From positions 62,001 through 126,000 of the forward strand of contig NZ_SLZG01000008.1 of NCBI RefSeq assembly GCF_004341625.1: a stretch of 64,000 bases of DNA. Reading direction: 5' to 3'. Made by a program: the position numbers and the translations under genes. This document shows positions 27,670-36,979 of the stretch, piece after piece. Position 1 is the stretch's first letter, and each line of letters opens with the position of its first letter. Origin of the DNA: Rhizobium sp. BK376 (GTDB taxonomy: Bacteria; Pseudomonadota; Alphaproteobacteria; Rhizobiales; Rhizobiaceae). The notes beneath the pieces are model-generated. The model saw only the letters and a program-made list of their open reading frames with translations, searched no databases and had not been told where the DNA came from.

Positions 27670-28152
27670 GGGAGAAGTCCTTTGTCCCTTTGTCAGTTCA
27701 GTATCCGCACCCTCGAGAGGAGGCGGACGGCTTACCCTTCACACAGACGTGCGAAGGCTCAGTCGAGAAGTCACGTACGGGGAAAGAACGTCTACGCAGA
27801 AGGGGAAATCCCCCGGGGCCGCTGCCTCGCGCACGCGGCATTGCCACATCAGTCCAGTCACCGGCATGCAAATGCCCGAGGCCGCTATCGGTGACAGCAT
27901 TTTCGGAAAAAAGCAAGCGGCAATATTATGGCACAGCGATAAACGTCGCGGATAGCCCTCGAAAATCAAGGGTTTGATGAAAAGTACCACATCCGGGCGA
28001 GGGATCGTACCAAATTTAGACGGTTGCCCGATCCAAAGCGGGACACACTCCCATCCGACAACCATAGATCAATGCTGCGGCTTTATCGATTCACCATGCG
28101 GTGATGTGACGGCAGACATATCGCCCAAAAGAGCGATGTCAATGCGTCAAGG
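27670..28152. other. Long upstream region of the cold-shock gene
   Basis: 483 bp between the cold-shock gene and the DUF4142 gene, both on the minus strand. Short reading frames occur on both strands but have no family character. AGACGT at 27743-27748 and ACGTCT at 27788-27793 could pair. A long structured leader for the csp mRNA is likely, but no clear promoter was found. Confidence 0.45.
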
Positions 28153-28644
28153 TCAATGCGCCAAGTCCTCGGCCATCTTCAGGTGTTCCTGGAGCGTCGG
28201 CAGGGTCTGCTTGGCGAGCTGCGGCACCGGACGGTCGCCTTCGCCGGCCTTTTCCTGGAATTCCGATATCGCCTGCTTATGGCCAGCGATCATGAATTGC
28301 GCGAATTCCTTGTCGAAATCCGTGCCGGTAAGGCCCTGCAGCTTCTTCTGTTCCTTCACGGCGTCCGGCGGCAGGCCTTCCATCGATTTGACCTGCAAAG
28401 CGGGCGCCAGCGCCGCGGCGGCATCCTTGCCCTTCTGGTGATCCGTGACCAGCGTCTGGCCATATTTGCGCACGTTGTCGGTGCTGCCCTTCTGGACCGC
28501 GAGCTGGCCGAGCGCGATCTCGGCATTGTCGGTCTTGATGGCGTCGCTCAGAAATTCCTTGTCGCTCTTTGCCAGCGCCTCTGATGCGATCAGGCAGCCT
28601 ATCAGAATGGCGGTACCCGCCAGCACGATCGTCGTCCTCTTCAT
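28153..28644 (-). CDS. DUF4142 family exported protein
   Basis: A 163-aa protein with a signal peptide (residues 1-25, ...ASEALA) and a helical DUF4142 domain: SDKEFLSDAIKTDNAEIALGQLA near 28-50 and DKEFAQFMIAGHKQAISEFQ near 108-127, a ferritin-like helix pattern. Such proteins are exported and poorly understood. LIGC in the signal could be a lipobox but is placed early; a normal signal peptidase I site is more likely. Confidence 0.88.
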   Translation of the reverse strand: MKRTTIVLAGTAILIGCLIASEALAKSDKEFLSDAIKTDNAEIALGQLAVQKGSTDNVRKYGQTLVTDHQKGKDAAAALAPALQVKSMEGLPPDAVKEQKKLQGLTGTDFDKEFAQFMIAGHKQAISEFQEKAGEGDRPVPQLAKQTLPTLQEHLKMAEDLAH

Positions 28645-28973
28645 GGGAACACCTCGCTTTCGGATTTCCCTTGTTTTTCTTCAACCTCGGATTTCTGATT
28701 CAAACCGCAGAAAACTTCCTTTGTTCCCTCGATCTAGGGCGTTTTGCGCCGGATCGAAGGCTTCTCTCGAACATGTTACGACAGACTGGCTGACAGGGGA
28801 AATTCGCGCTTTCACGGTGCGCGCCGAGGTGCCCCGGTTTCACTTCCATTACTAAATCGTAACGTTCGAATTAACCTCTCGTTAATCGCGCCTGCCTTCA
28901 AATGGCCATCGTTCGTTCCAGCCGGTCTGTCCCACGACCGCGTTCATTTCCCTCACAATCGGCAGGAAAAATC
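28645..28973. other. Divergent intergenic region DUF4142/IalB
   Basis: 329 bp holding the promoters of both genes. The one recognisable element is the candidate CtrA site at 28871-28885; otherwise I see nothing here. Confidence 0.4.
28871..28885. promoter_or_regulatory. Candidate CtrA site
   Basis: TTAACCTCTCGTTAA fits TTAA-N7-TTAA, the CtrA cell-cycle regulator consensus in alphaproteobacteria. It lies 88 bp upstream of the IalB-type ATG. The motif is short enough to arise by chance. Confidence 0.4.
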
Positions 28974-29477
28974 ATGTCCGTGAAGCCTATAGCCATTGCC
29001 TTTTCGCTCCTCCTTTCCAGCGCTTCGATCGCCGCTGCCGCGCAACCGACGCGGATCAACGAGTTCGACGACTGGGGCGTCTATTCCTATGCATCGAAAC
29101 AGGGGACCGTGTGCTACGCGCTTTCCATGCCGAAGCAGATGAAGCCGGAGGGAATCGACCATGGGCGCAATTTCTTCATCGTGTCCCCCGGCGGTGACGG
29201 CGGCTCGGCCTATGTGCCCGAAGCAATCATGGGCTATCCGCTGAAAGCCGGCTCGGCTGTCAACATCACCATCGGCGACGACAAGTTCGTGATGTTCACC
29301 AAGGACAACGCCGCCTGGGTTCAGAAAGAAGGTGAGGAGCCGCAGATGGTCAGCGCCATGCAGGGCGGCAGCGACATGCTTGTCGAGGCGACCTCGAAGC
29401 GGGGAACGTCCACAAGCTATTCCTATTCGCTCTCTGGCATCACGGCGGCGCTGAAACAGGTCGCCAAGTGCAATTGA
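28974..29477 (+). CDS. Invasion-associated locus B (IalB) family protein
   Basis: A 167-aa exported protein. The signal peptide is residues 1-21 (ending SIAAA), and the IalB fold follows: FDDWGVYSYASKQGTVCYALSMPKQ, GYPLKAGSAVNITIGDDKFVMF. Two cysteines (C44 and the penultimate Cys) could form a disulfide. IalB was named for erythrocyte invasion in Bartonella; its role in rhizobia is unclear. AGGA precedes the ATG at 28974, so the upstream in-frame start at 28902 is rejected. The SH3 gene follows after 12 bp. Confidence 0.88.
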   Translation: MSVKPIAIAFSLLLSSASIAAAAQPTRINEFDDWGVYSYASKQGTVCYALSMPKQMKPEGIDHGRNFFIVSPGGDGGSAYVPEAIMGYPLKAGSAVNITIGDDKFVMFTKDNAAWVQKEGEEPQMVSAMQGGSDMLVEATSKRGTSTSYSYSLSGITAALKQVAKCN

Positions 29478-29489
29478 GCCGGGCCTGAC

Positions 29490-30104
29490 ATGTCTGAAAT
29501 GAAGGCGAAGGGCCGGCGGCGCGGCCGCTTCGGCCCTGTTTTCGGCGGGCTGGCGGCGGTCTTCGCAGCCGTGGCGATCTATTCCATCGCCATGTCGAAG
29601 CCTGTCCTGTCGAACCCGGTTGAGAGCAAGCCGGGACAGGCGCCGCTTGCCGCCGGCTTCCAGCGGGGGCGCGAGACCGGCCTGCCCGTGCCGCGCTTCG
29701 TCTCGCTGAAATCGCGGCAGGCGCGCATGCGCGTCGGGCCGTCGCTCGATTACGCCACCAAGTGGATCTACACCGCCCAGGGCCTGCCCATGGAGATCAC
29801 CGAGGAATACGGCCACTGGCGGCGCGTGCGCGATTATGCCGGCACGTCCGGCTGGATGTATGGCGCGCTGCTTTCCGGCCACCGCAGCGGCGTGATCGGC
29901 CCGTGGCTGAAGGCGACGGCGCCGCTCAGGACCGAAGCGGAAGTATCCGCCGCCGAGATCGCCGCGCTCGAGGCCCGCGTTCGGCTGACCATATCCTCCT
30001 GCGACGGCAAATGGTGCCACGTAAAGCTGCAGAAACACGATCTGTCCGGCTATGTCAGGCAAGGCGAGATCTGGGGCGTCTATCCCGCCGAAGTGGTGAA
30101 GTAG
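29490..30104 (+). CDS. SH3-domain membrane-anchored protein
   Basis: A 204-aa protein with a basic N-terminus (KGRRRGRF), a membrane anchor around residues 17-36, and a periplasmic bacterial SH3 region (VSLKSRQARMRVGPSLDYATKWIY... GWMYGALLSG) of the SH3_4 type. A second SH3-like repeat follows (AEIAALEARVRLTISSCDGKWCHVKLQ). Such proteins bind cell-wall peptides or ligands. It is 12 bp downstream of the IalB-type gene and probably in one operon. Confidence 0.85.
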   Translation: MSEMKAKGRRRGRFGPVFGGLAAVFAAVAIYSIAMSKPVLSNPVESKPGQAPLAAGFQRGRETGLPVPRFVSLKSRQARMRVGPSLDYATKWIYTAQGLPMEITEEYGHWRRVRDYAGTSGWMYGALLSGHRSGVIGPWLKATAPLRTEAEVSAAEIAALEARVRLTISSCDGKWCHVKLQKHDLSGYVRQGEIWGVYPAEVVK

Positions 30105-30199
30105 GATGCCGGTGTTCCGGGGCAAACGGGTCTCCGGCAGCTCGGTCAGGCGGCAATGCCGCTCGGTCCCGTCGATCATCGGTCAGGCGCTATAAGGGG

Positions 30200-30658
30200 C
30201 TATCGCTTCTTTCCGGCATCGGCGGCCTCCCGCCAGCGCCGGCGCAGATAGCCTATGCGCGGGCTCTTGCGATCGGCGATCGCCAGGACCAGTTCCTCGC
30301 AGACATGATCGACTTCGGTCCGCCGCGTGATGGGGACCGGTTGATGCGGGCTGTAAAAATGCAGCGCTTGCCCGAGCAATTCGACATAGGCCGCGTGCTC
30401 CTGTTCCGTCAGATTGCGAAGGCAGGCCGGACTTTTGTCCTGGGTAACGATAAAGCCACAACGGCCGTTGCGGCGGCAACGGCGCCTGAAGCAGCGCAGT
30501 TGCGGAACGGCCATCATCTCCGCGACGCGCTTCTCCAGCCAGCGGAAGCGATCGAGGTCGATCTTCCACCAGCGCAGTATCTGCTCGTCCCACTCGTTGC
30601 GGGGACAGCCGGGGGCGAACATGGCGCGTTCGATCCGTTCGTGCTGTGGGTTGCTCAT
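30200..30658 (-). CDS. Conserved hypothetical, basic, Cys/His-containing
   Basis: A 152-aa basic protein I do not recognise. Visible features are LRCFRRRCRRNGRCGFI with three closely spaced Cys (near 55-70) and a later Cys, which might bind metal, and a helical C-terminal half. The ATG at 30658 has CAGGAGACAGGA upstream. The reading frame is convergent with the SH3 gene and read against the neighbouring frames. Confidence 0.68.
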   Translation of the reverse strand: MSNPQHERIERAMFAPGCPRNEWDEQILRWWKIDLDRFRWLEKRVAEMMAVPQLRCFRRRCRRNGRCGFIVTQDKSPACLRNLTEQEHAAYVELLGQALHFYSPHQPVPITRRTEVDHVCEELVLAIADRKSPRIGYLRRRWREAADAGKKR

Positions 30659-31351
30659 GTCCTGTCTCCTGAAGCCTGGGCTCTGGTTTCGAATGCGGGC
30701 ATGGCGAAGCGGCCACGCGGGCCGTTCGGTCCCCATGTCGTCGTCGGTCTTTTCTACCGGCAGAGCCGGGCAGTCTCGGACGGGGCGCTGAAAGCTGCCT
30801 CGTTAATAGGTAAAAAAGTGGCACCTCTCAGCGCCCCGTTCGGCGTTTTATGCCCGCAACTCCGGTCTCTCTGCGACTTCCGTTTGATCCGGACGATTGG
30901 CCGGACGGAAACCATGTGTGCCGCACAGGCACGCCCGGAGCGAAACCCGAAGAGTTTCCCCTTCGCCGTCTCCGGAGGGAGACCATTTTCTGCGGACCCG
31001 GAGCATGAGGCTTTGCGTCTTCCCCTCACGACCCGCGCCGGTCCCGCCTCACTGCCACGCCTGGCAGCGTATCCGAGGACGGAACGACAGGGATTATAGG
31101 GGAGGTGGCGGGGAGCGGGGAAAAGCGAGTGGTGATTTTCGCCCAAGTCGCTGGCGTTCTTCACTGGAGGACGACAGTTCATCCTCTTCCGTCATTCCCG
31201 GGCTTGTCCCAGGAAACTGCCACGTCTCAACCAGTTCGATGGTTACAGATACTCGGGACAGGCCCGAGCATGACGCCGCGCCCGGGGCGACCGGCACTGC
31301 CTGACGTGAGGCTGCTCAAGCTCTCAGTCTACGGTCCAGCAGACTCCACCC
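30659..31351. other. Long intergenic region with a repeat
   Basis: These 693 bp contain the inverted repeat at 31191-31274 and no supported gene. Open frames here overlap each other on both strands and lack ribosome sites or family character. Confidence 0.5.
31191..31274. repeat. Dispersed inverted repeat, rhizobial type
   Basis: GTCATTCCCGGGCTTGTCCC at 31191-31210 is the imperfect inverse of the arm at 31252-31274 (CGGGACAGGCCCGAGCATGAC). The arms flank about 40 bp. CGGGCTTGTCCC-type repeats are familiar from rhizobial intergenic regions. It may fold as mRNA or be an inactive mobile remnant. Confidence 0.65.
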
Positions 31352-31600
31352 TCAGGCGGATTTGGCAACCGCGCTTCCGGCCATGGCCGGCGCGCCGTGC
31401 GCCGGAGCGACGCCGGACAGTCTCGACTGCACGAAGTCGACGCTGCCGCGCACATGGATGACAGCCGGCTGGCCGTTATGCCCCGCCACAGCGAAAGCGA
31501 TGATCGAGACATCGGGTTCGAAGGCCGTGACATAGATGACCTGGGCCGGATTGACGTAGACGGCCTGGTTGTTGGTGCTCTTGAACCCGATCATCGCCAT
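31352..31600 (-). CDS. Small conserved hypothetical protein (82 aa)
   Basis: The product begins MAMIGFKSTNNQAVYVNPAQV and continues with a beta-rich segment (VIYVTAFEPDVSIIAFAV) and an Ala/Pro-rich tail. The pattern of a small beta protein with NPxxVxYV resembles small FlbD-like or LytTR-like folds but I do not assign it. The ATG at 31600 (or 31594) is chosen because the long upstream frame reads as low-complexity non-coding DNA. The function is unknown. Confidence 0.6.
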   Translation of the reverse strand: MAMIGFKSTNNQAVYVNPAQVIYVTAFEPDVSIIAFAVAGHNGQPAVIHVRGSVDFVQSRLSGVAPAHGAPAMAGSAVAKSA

Positions 31601-31835
31601 GCAGTGAGTCTCCGTATGCTTAGGCTTTGTTTGCTGGGAGATATGGCAGGGATTGGTTGATGGAGGGTTAGCGGGGAGTGCGAAGGGTTGGGGGGTGATT
31701 TTGAGTGGGGTGATCGCTTGGAGAAGCGATGGTGCTACGCGAGGCAAAAAACCTGATTTCTGGCGTTTTAAAGTTGTGCAATATGGCGTAATAAGCAATT
31801 ATAAGTATTAATTTTATGGAACGGGTTTGCCTTAT

Positions 31836-33938
31836 ATGGCTGGTCGCGGACAGCATTTCATCCCCCGGCACTTTCAGAAGCCGTTTGTATTTTCCGAAAC
31901 CAAAGATCAGCTATGGATGTATCGTCGTGGAAAGGACAAAGCGATACCTGTCGCTCGCGGTGACGCGGGTAAGGAGCACGATTTTTACTCTTCTCCGTCG
32001 GCAGCTGGCGATGTAACTCTTGATGATCTGATCACCAATTACGAACATAAAATATTTCCGCTTGTAGACCATCTGCGAAGCCTGCCTATTGGCTCAGGTA
32101 TAGAGGCGGATATAGCGTCTGAGATTGTGGTTCATTTCTTTTTTAGGTCGCAATATTTAAGGAAGTCCGTCTCTGAAATGTGGAGCGGTCTAGCTGATAC
32201 TATGTACGTGCTTGCGACTGACCCCGCGTCTGTCGTCGGATCTAATCGGCTTCCAGCCCATAGGCCGCCCGCGGCAATTGCATCCGCGATTCATGAGCAG
32301 GTGTTGCTTAATAAACTGGACGAATCGACGGGCGTCAGTTCGGAAACTCTGGTTCGAATAATATATATGGGTCTCAGAGAGCAGCTTGATCAAATTACAA
32401 AAGATGCTCGGGAGGCAATATCACTCGCGATATCCCAATTTAGCATTGGAGCCGAGAAAAAAATACGCGATTCCCATAGAGATATTCTTCTTAATTCACT
32501 GGCTCCTCCCAAAAGGATAGCGCAATTGCGTGAACTTAGATGGGAGATAGTTGCGCATGCGGAGTCTGCAGCAATTCTACCTGACTGCATTTGTATTGCC
32601 GCCACTTCCGAAGGTCCTTGGCAATCGCTCCTATTCGTTGATGACGATGTTGCTATGGTCGCAATGCCGCTAACGCCCAACGCGCTGTTGGTTGGCAAAA
32701 AGACGGCGGACCAAACCTTTGAGGTCAGTGAATTTAATTCGTTAGCAGCAAGATCTTGTTTTGAATTCTTTTTGTCGAAGGAGGAGGTGGCCCTAGAGGG
32801 CATTTTACAAGCGGACCTCGGGCAAGTTGTTCGAACTGAGATCAACAAAGCGGTATCTGAAAAAATTCTTGAAGTTATTGGTGAATATTTACGCGCGCCG
32901 CTGTCAGAACAAGCGCTTGAACTAAACAAGATTCAGAAGAAACCCGCGACCGAAGACTCATATAATATTCAGCTAATGTTGTATGATTTCGGAGATGAAG
33001 AGCTCGCCAAGAGATTGGCAGAGGCAGTGAAAGAGATCGTACTTAGTGCGGATTTGGGTGTGGCATATAGTGTACTTGATGGCTTCACGTTCGCTAATGA
33101 TTACGAAGGTGCAATAGGATCGTTAGATAGGGGCTATGAACCAACGCAGGAATTGAAGTCGACATATTCTCCGCTGGGGATCGGAGTTGCCATGCCAATC
33201 ACTGTCAAAAGTGAAGGCGCCCTTAAGACTCGGTTTATTCTTAGAGGTTTTTTGGCTGATGCTATCTTAACGGACGTAGAAGACGACCGCAGAGCCGCTG
33301 TTAACACAGTTTTTTATCTTCTGAATGGGTTGGTATTAGACTATTTGGAACGAACTCGCTTCTCGGGTTGGATGCTTGAAAAACTTCAAGCGTCTATCGA
33401 TGACTATTTCTATGCTAGGGCACGTAAAATCTTTGATATTTATTACTGCACGAGGCGCTCGACTTTATCTCTGGACGATGCGTCAATGCATATTGAGGAC
33501 TTTCAAAATCATCTTCCCAACATTCTTTCAGATTGTACTGAGAAGCGTCGCTCCTACCGCGTGGATTCGGACCTTGATGGGTTCCTTACGCTGGCATTTG
33601 AACAGGTTGAATTAATTCTGGCTCATGTAGCTCGAATCTTAGGGGCCTTTGCGGGTGTCAATGGAACGCGCTCCATCCCTCCTGAGATTGACCAACTACT
33701 TCGCCCTTATCAAATGAATGACTGGTTATGTTTGTTTGCGGCTGATCTTTCCGCCTTCTATGAAAATTTAGATGTATGGGAAAATTTTGAGGAAATATTC
33801 TTTGTAAATCGGCATTTTGAGCGTTGGCTTTTGGCTGTCGGAGTTATTATTCAAGATCTGGGTAATGGGCAATTTTATGCACACATTCCATTGGGAATTG
33901 ATGCGGAATATTTAGTACAGCTTGAAACCGCGACTTGA
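31836..33938 (+). CDS. DUF4238 family protein, AT-rich and probably acquired
   Basis: A 700-aa cytoplasmic protein. The N-terminal GRGQHFIPRHFQKPF is the typical QHxIPRxxLxxF start of DUF4238, a family of unknown function often found in accessory regions. The rest has helical segments but no catalytic motif I can name. Base use is clearly AT-rich against its neighbours (many ATA, TTA, AAT codons), a sign of transfer. ATG at 31836 is taken as start; a TTG at 31827 is possible. It ends 12 bp from the convergent uvrB. Confidence 0.78.
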   Translation: MAGRGQHFIPRHFQKPFVFSETKDQLWMYRRGKDKAIPVARGDAGKEHDFYSSPSAAGDVTLDDLITNYEHKIFPLVDHLRSLPIGSGIEADIASEIVVHFFFRSQYLRKSVSEMWSGLADTMYVLATDPASVVGSNRLPAHRPPAAIASAIHEQVLLNKLDESTGVSSETLVRIIYMGLREQLDQITKDAREAISLAISQFSIGAEKKIRDSHRDILLNSLAPPKRIAQLRELRWEIVAHAESAAILPDCICIAATSEGPWQSLLFVDDDVAMVAMPLTPNALLVGKKTADQTFEVSEFNSLAARSCFEFFLSKEEVALEGILQADLGQVVRTEINKAVSEKILEVIGEYLRAPLSEQALELNKIQKKPATEDSYNIQLMLYDFGDEELAKRLAEAVKEIVLSADLGVAYSVLDGFTFANDYEGAIGSLDRGYEPTQELKSTYSPLGIGVAMPITVKSEGALKTRFILRGFLADAILTDVEDDRRAAVNTVFYLLNGLVLDYLERTRFSGWMLEKLQASIDDYFYARARKIFDIYYCTRRSTLSLDDASMHIEDFQNHLPNILSDCTEKRRSYRVDSDLDGFLTLAFEQVELILAHVARILGAFAGVNGTRSIPPEIDQLLRPYQMNDWLCLFAADLSAFYENLDVWENFEEIFFVNRHFERWLLAVGVIIQDLGNGQFYAHIPLGIDAEYLVQLETAT

Positions 33939-33950
33939 TCTCGGATTCGA

Positions 33951-36872
33951 CTACCTTCCCGGCCGCCCAGTTTTCCCCTTCGTCCGCTCCTTGCGCTTCT
34001 GATCGATCGGGTCCTCATAGGACCCGACGCCGGCCTTGCCGCGGACGATGGGGCGCGGATCATCCCGTTCCGGCTGGCCTTCGAGGAGGGGCGAGAAGCG
34101 CTTCTTCGTGCCGATCGATTCCGTCGGTCTTTCCGGCAGGTTGCCTGTGACCGGCTTTTCGGTGCGGCCGACGGTCATTTCGTCCAGCGTGTTGCGGCGG
34201 AAGAGGGGCCCTCGGGATGATGGAATGACGGTGTCTGTGCCCGGGCCCATGTCGTCGAGGGTGGGTTTGGCGAAGTAGGAGGCTTGGCCCTCATTCGTGG
34301 CTTTCCCCTCCCCAACCCTCCCCACAGGGGGGAGGGAGCCGGTCTCGCCTGGGGCGCCGGTCTTCTTCCTGCCGCCTTCCATCGACTTGGCTTCCTCTCT
34401 CGCCATCGGGTCGTCCATGGCGGCGAGTTCGACGGCCTTGAGGCGTTTGATTTCGTCGCGCAGGCGGGCTGCCTTTTCGAAGTCGAGGTCGGCGGCGGCG
34501 TCGCGCATGCTCTTTTCCAGCGCGTTGAGATGGGCCTGCAGGTTGTTGCCGACGAGGTTGCCGCCATCCGCAAAACCCTTGCCCGAGGCGCCGGAAATGT
34601 CGGCGCGGACGTGGTCGCGTTCGTAGACCGAGTCGAGGATGTCGGAGATCTTGGCCTTGACGCTCTCCGGCGTGATGCCGTGTTCTTCGTTATATGCCAT
34701 CTGTTTTTCGCGGCGGCGACCGGTTTCCTCCATCGCCCGCTTCATCGAGCCGGTGATGGTGTCGGCATAGAGGATGACCTTGCCGTCGACGTTTCGGGCG
34801 GCGCGGCCGATCGTCTGGATCAGCGATGTCTCCGAGCGGAGAAAACCTTCCTTGTCGGCGTCGAGAATGGCGACGAAGCCGCATTCGGGGATGTCGAGGC
34901 CTTCGCGCAGGAGGTTGATGCCGACGAGGACGTCGAAGGCGCCGAGGCGCAGATCGCGGATGATCTCGATACGCTCCAGCGTGTCGATATCGCTGTGCAT
35001 GTAGCGGACGCGGACGCCCTGTTCATGCAGATATTCGGTCAGGTCTTCCGCCATGCGCTTGGTCAGCACGGTGCAGAGCGTGCGATAGCCTTTTGCCGCG
35101 GTCTCGCGGATTTCGCCGACGACATCGTCGACCTGGGTGCGGGCGGAGCGGACTTCGACCGGCGGGTCGATCAGGCCGGTCGGGCGAATGACCTGTTCGG
35201 CGAAGACGCCGCCGGATTGTTCGAGCTCCCAGGCGGCCGGTGTCGCCGAGACGGCGATCGTGTCGGGGCGCATGGCATCCCATTCCTCGAAGCGCAGCGG
35301 CCGGTTGTCCATGCAGGAGGGCAGGCGGAAGCCGTATTCGGCCAGCGTCGCCTTGCGGCGGAAGTCGCCCCGGTACATGCCGCCGATCTGGCTGACGGAG
35401 ACGTGGCTTTCGTCGATGAAGAGCAGGGCGTTGTCGGGAATATATTCGAACAGGGTCGGCGGCGGCTCGCCGGGGTTGCGGCCGGTGAGGTAGCGCGAAT
35501 AGTTCTCGATGCCGGCGCAGGAGCCGGTCGCCTCAAGCATCTCGACGTCGTAGCGGGTGCGCTGCTCCAGGCGCTGCGCTTCCAAGAGGCGTCCGGCCTT
35601 TTCCAGCTCGGCAAGGCGGATCTTCAGCTCTTCCTTGATCGACTTGATGGCGCCGTTCAGCGTCGGGCGCGGGGTGACATAGTGGGAGTTGGCGTAGATC
35701 TTGACCGATTTCAGGTCGCCGGTCTTCTGGCCGGTCAGCGGATCGAATTCAGTGATGGCGTCGATCTCGTCGCCGAACATGGAGATGCGCCAGGCCGCGT
35801 CTTCCAGGTGGGCCGGGAAGATTTCGATCGTGTCGCCTCTGACCCTGAAGCTGCCGCGCTGGAAATCCATGTCGCGGCGCTTGTATTGCTGGGCCACGAG
35901 GTCGGCCAGCAGCTGGCGCTGGTCCAGCCGGTCGCCGACCTCCATCTGGAAGGTCATGGCCGTATAGGTCTCGACCGAGCCGATACCGTAGATGCAGGAG
36001 ACGGAGGCGACGATGATGCAATCGTCACGCTCCAGCAGCGAGCGGGTGGCCGAGTGGCGCATGCGGTCGATCTGTTCGTTGATCGAGCTTTCCTTCTCGA
36101 TGAACGTATCCGAGCGCGGCACATAGGCTTCCGGCTGGTAATAATCGTAGTAGGAGACGAAATATTCCACCGCATTGTCGGGGAAGAAGTTCTTGAACTC
36201 CGAATAGAGCTGGGCGGCCAGCGTCTTGTTCGGCGCGAGGATGACGGCCGGGCGCTGCGTCGCCTCGATCACCTTGGCCATGGTGAAGGTTTTTCCCGAG
36301 CCCGTCACGCCGAGCAGGACCTGGCTGCGGTCGCCGTTCGACAGGCCCTCGACGAGGTCCTTGATGGCGCTGGGCTGGTCGCCGGCGGGCTCGTAATCCG
36401 ACTTCATGCGGATGGCGATGCCGCCCTCGGATTTTTCGGGGCGGGCAGGGCGGTGCGGCGTCCAGATCTTGCCGTTCTTGTGCAACGGGTTGCCGCTCTC
36501 GATCAGCGCCGACAGGGCCTCGACCGTCGCGGTTACGGCCGTGCCGGCATTCAGCGAGGCGGCGTCCTCCAGCGAGACGTCGAGGCCGGAGACAGGGTTG
36601 AGGCCGGCGGCCGCGCGGGTCTTAGGATCGGTCGAGCCGCCCATGGACGTGCCGCGCGCCGATTTGGAGGCGGCGATCTCCACCTTCTTGCGATGCTTGC
36701 CGGCTTTCGAGGCGATCTGGCGCTGGGTCTCGACGCCCGAGGCCTCCGCTTCGGACTCGAGCTGCTTCACCCAATCGGCGACGGAGCCAGACAGGGGAGC
36801 GCCTTCGAAAGACGATTGCGGGGCTTCCTCGAAACCAGTCGGGGCGGGGGATTTTTTCGGAGTTTTGGCCAT
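33951..36872 (-). CDS. uvrB: Excinuclease ABC subunit B
   Basis: DNA-damage recognition helicase-like subunit of nucleotide-excision repair, 973 aa. After a ~155-residue N-terminal extension the core starts at KSDYEPAGDQPSAI. Walker A is G188-VTGSGK-T195; the beta-hairpin segment SYYDYYQPEAYVP, DESH box (LLFIDESHVS) and helicase motifs including GINLLREGLDIPE follow. A UVR domain near the end (EKSMRDAAADLDFEKAARLRDEIKRL) binds UvrC. A ~160-residue C-terminal extension contains an in-frame repeat (34282-34355). ATG at 36872 fits conserved MAKTPKK start. Confidence 0.96.
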   Translation of the reverse strand: MAKTPKKSPAPTGFEEAPQSSFEGAPLSGSVADWVKQLESEAEASGVETQRQIASKAGKHRKKVEIAASKSARGTSMGGSTDPKTRAAAGLNPVSGLDVSLEDAASLNAGTAVTATVEALSALIESGNPLHKNGKIWTPHRPARPEKSEGGIAIRMKSDYEPAGDQPSAIKDLVEGLSNGDRSQVLLGVTGSGKTFTMAKVIEATQRPAVILAPNKTLAAQLYSEFKNFFPDNAVEYFVSYYDYYQPEAYVPRSDTFIEKESSINEQIDRMRHSATRSLLERDDCIIVASVSCIYGIGSVETYTAMTFQMEVGDRLDQRQLLADLVAQQYKRRDMDFQRGSFRVRGDTIEIFPAHLEDAAWRISMFGDEIDAITEFDPLTGQKTGDLKSVKIYANSHYVTPRPTLNGAIKSIKEELKIRLAELEKAGRLLEAQRLEQRTRYDVEMLEATGSCAGIENYSRYLTGRNPGEPPPTLFEYIPDNALLFIDESHVSVSQIGGMYRGDFRRKATLAEYGFRLPSCMDNRPLRFEEWDAMRPDTIAVSATPAAWELEQSGGVFAEQVIRPTGLIDPPVEVRSARTQVDDVVGEIRETAAKGYRTLCTVLTKRMAEDLTEYLHEQGVRVRYMHSDIDTLERIEIIRDLRLGAFDVLVGINLLREGLDIPECGFVAILDADKEGFLRSETSLIQTIGRAARNVDGKVILYADTITGSMKRAMEETGRRREKQMAYNEEHGITPESVKAKISDILDSVYERDHVRADISGASGKGFADGGNLVGNNLQAHLNALEKSMRDAAADLDFEKAARLRDEIKRLKAVELAAMDDPMAREEAKSMEGGRKKTGAPGETGSLPPVGRVGEGKATNEGQASYFAKPTLDDMGPGTDTVIPSSRGPLFRRNTLDEMTVGRTEKPVTGNLPERPTESIGTKKRFSPLLEGQPERDDPRPIVRGKAGVGSYEDPIDQKRKERTKGKTGRPGR
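34282..34355. repeat. Palindromic repeat embedded in the uvrB coding region
   Basis: CCCTCCCC/GGGGGGAGGG hairpin with flanks resembling a common rhizobial intergenic element (ctccccaaccctccccacagggggga). On the uvrB strand it translates as TGSLPPVGRVGEGKATNEGQ at about residues 840-865, in the non-conserved C-terminal extension, without breaking the frame. Confidence 0.65.
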
Positions 36873-36979
36873 GGGCGGAATATGGAGGGAGTCAGCGCAA
36901 ATGTGAAGGGGGTATGAGTACAAAAGGGAAACGGTTTGGTATTGAAAACTTGCCCCGTGGCCGATTGCCTTGCGGGGAG

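Noticed and set aside
27739..27795. Possible group II intron remnant (CACGTACGG near 27772)
   Set aside because: No domain V or other intron landmarks could be found around it.
34284..36917. 877-codon plus-strand frame opposite uvrB
   Set aside because: It is antisense to the well-conserved UvrB sequence and has no family character; long antisense frames are expected in GC-rich DNA.
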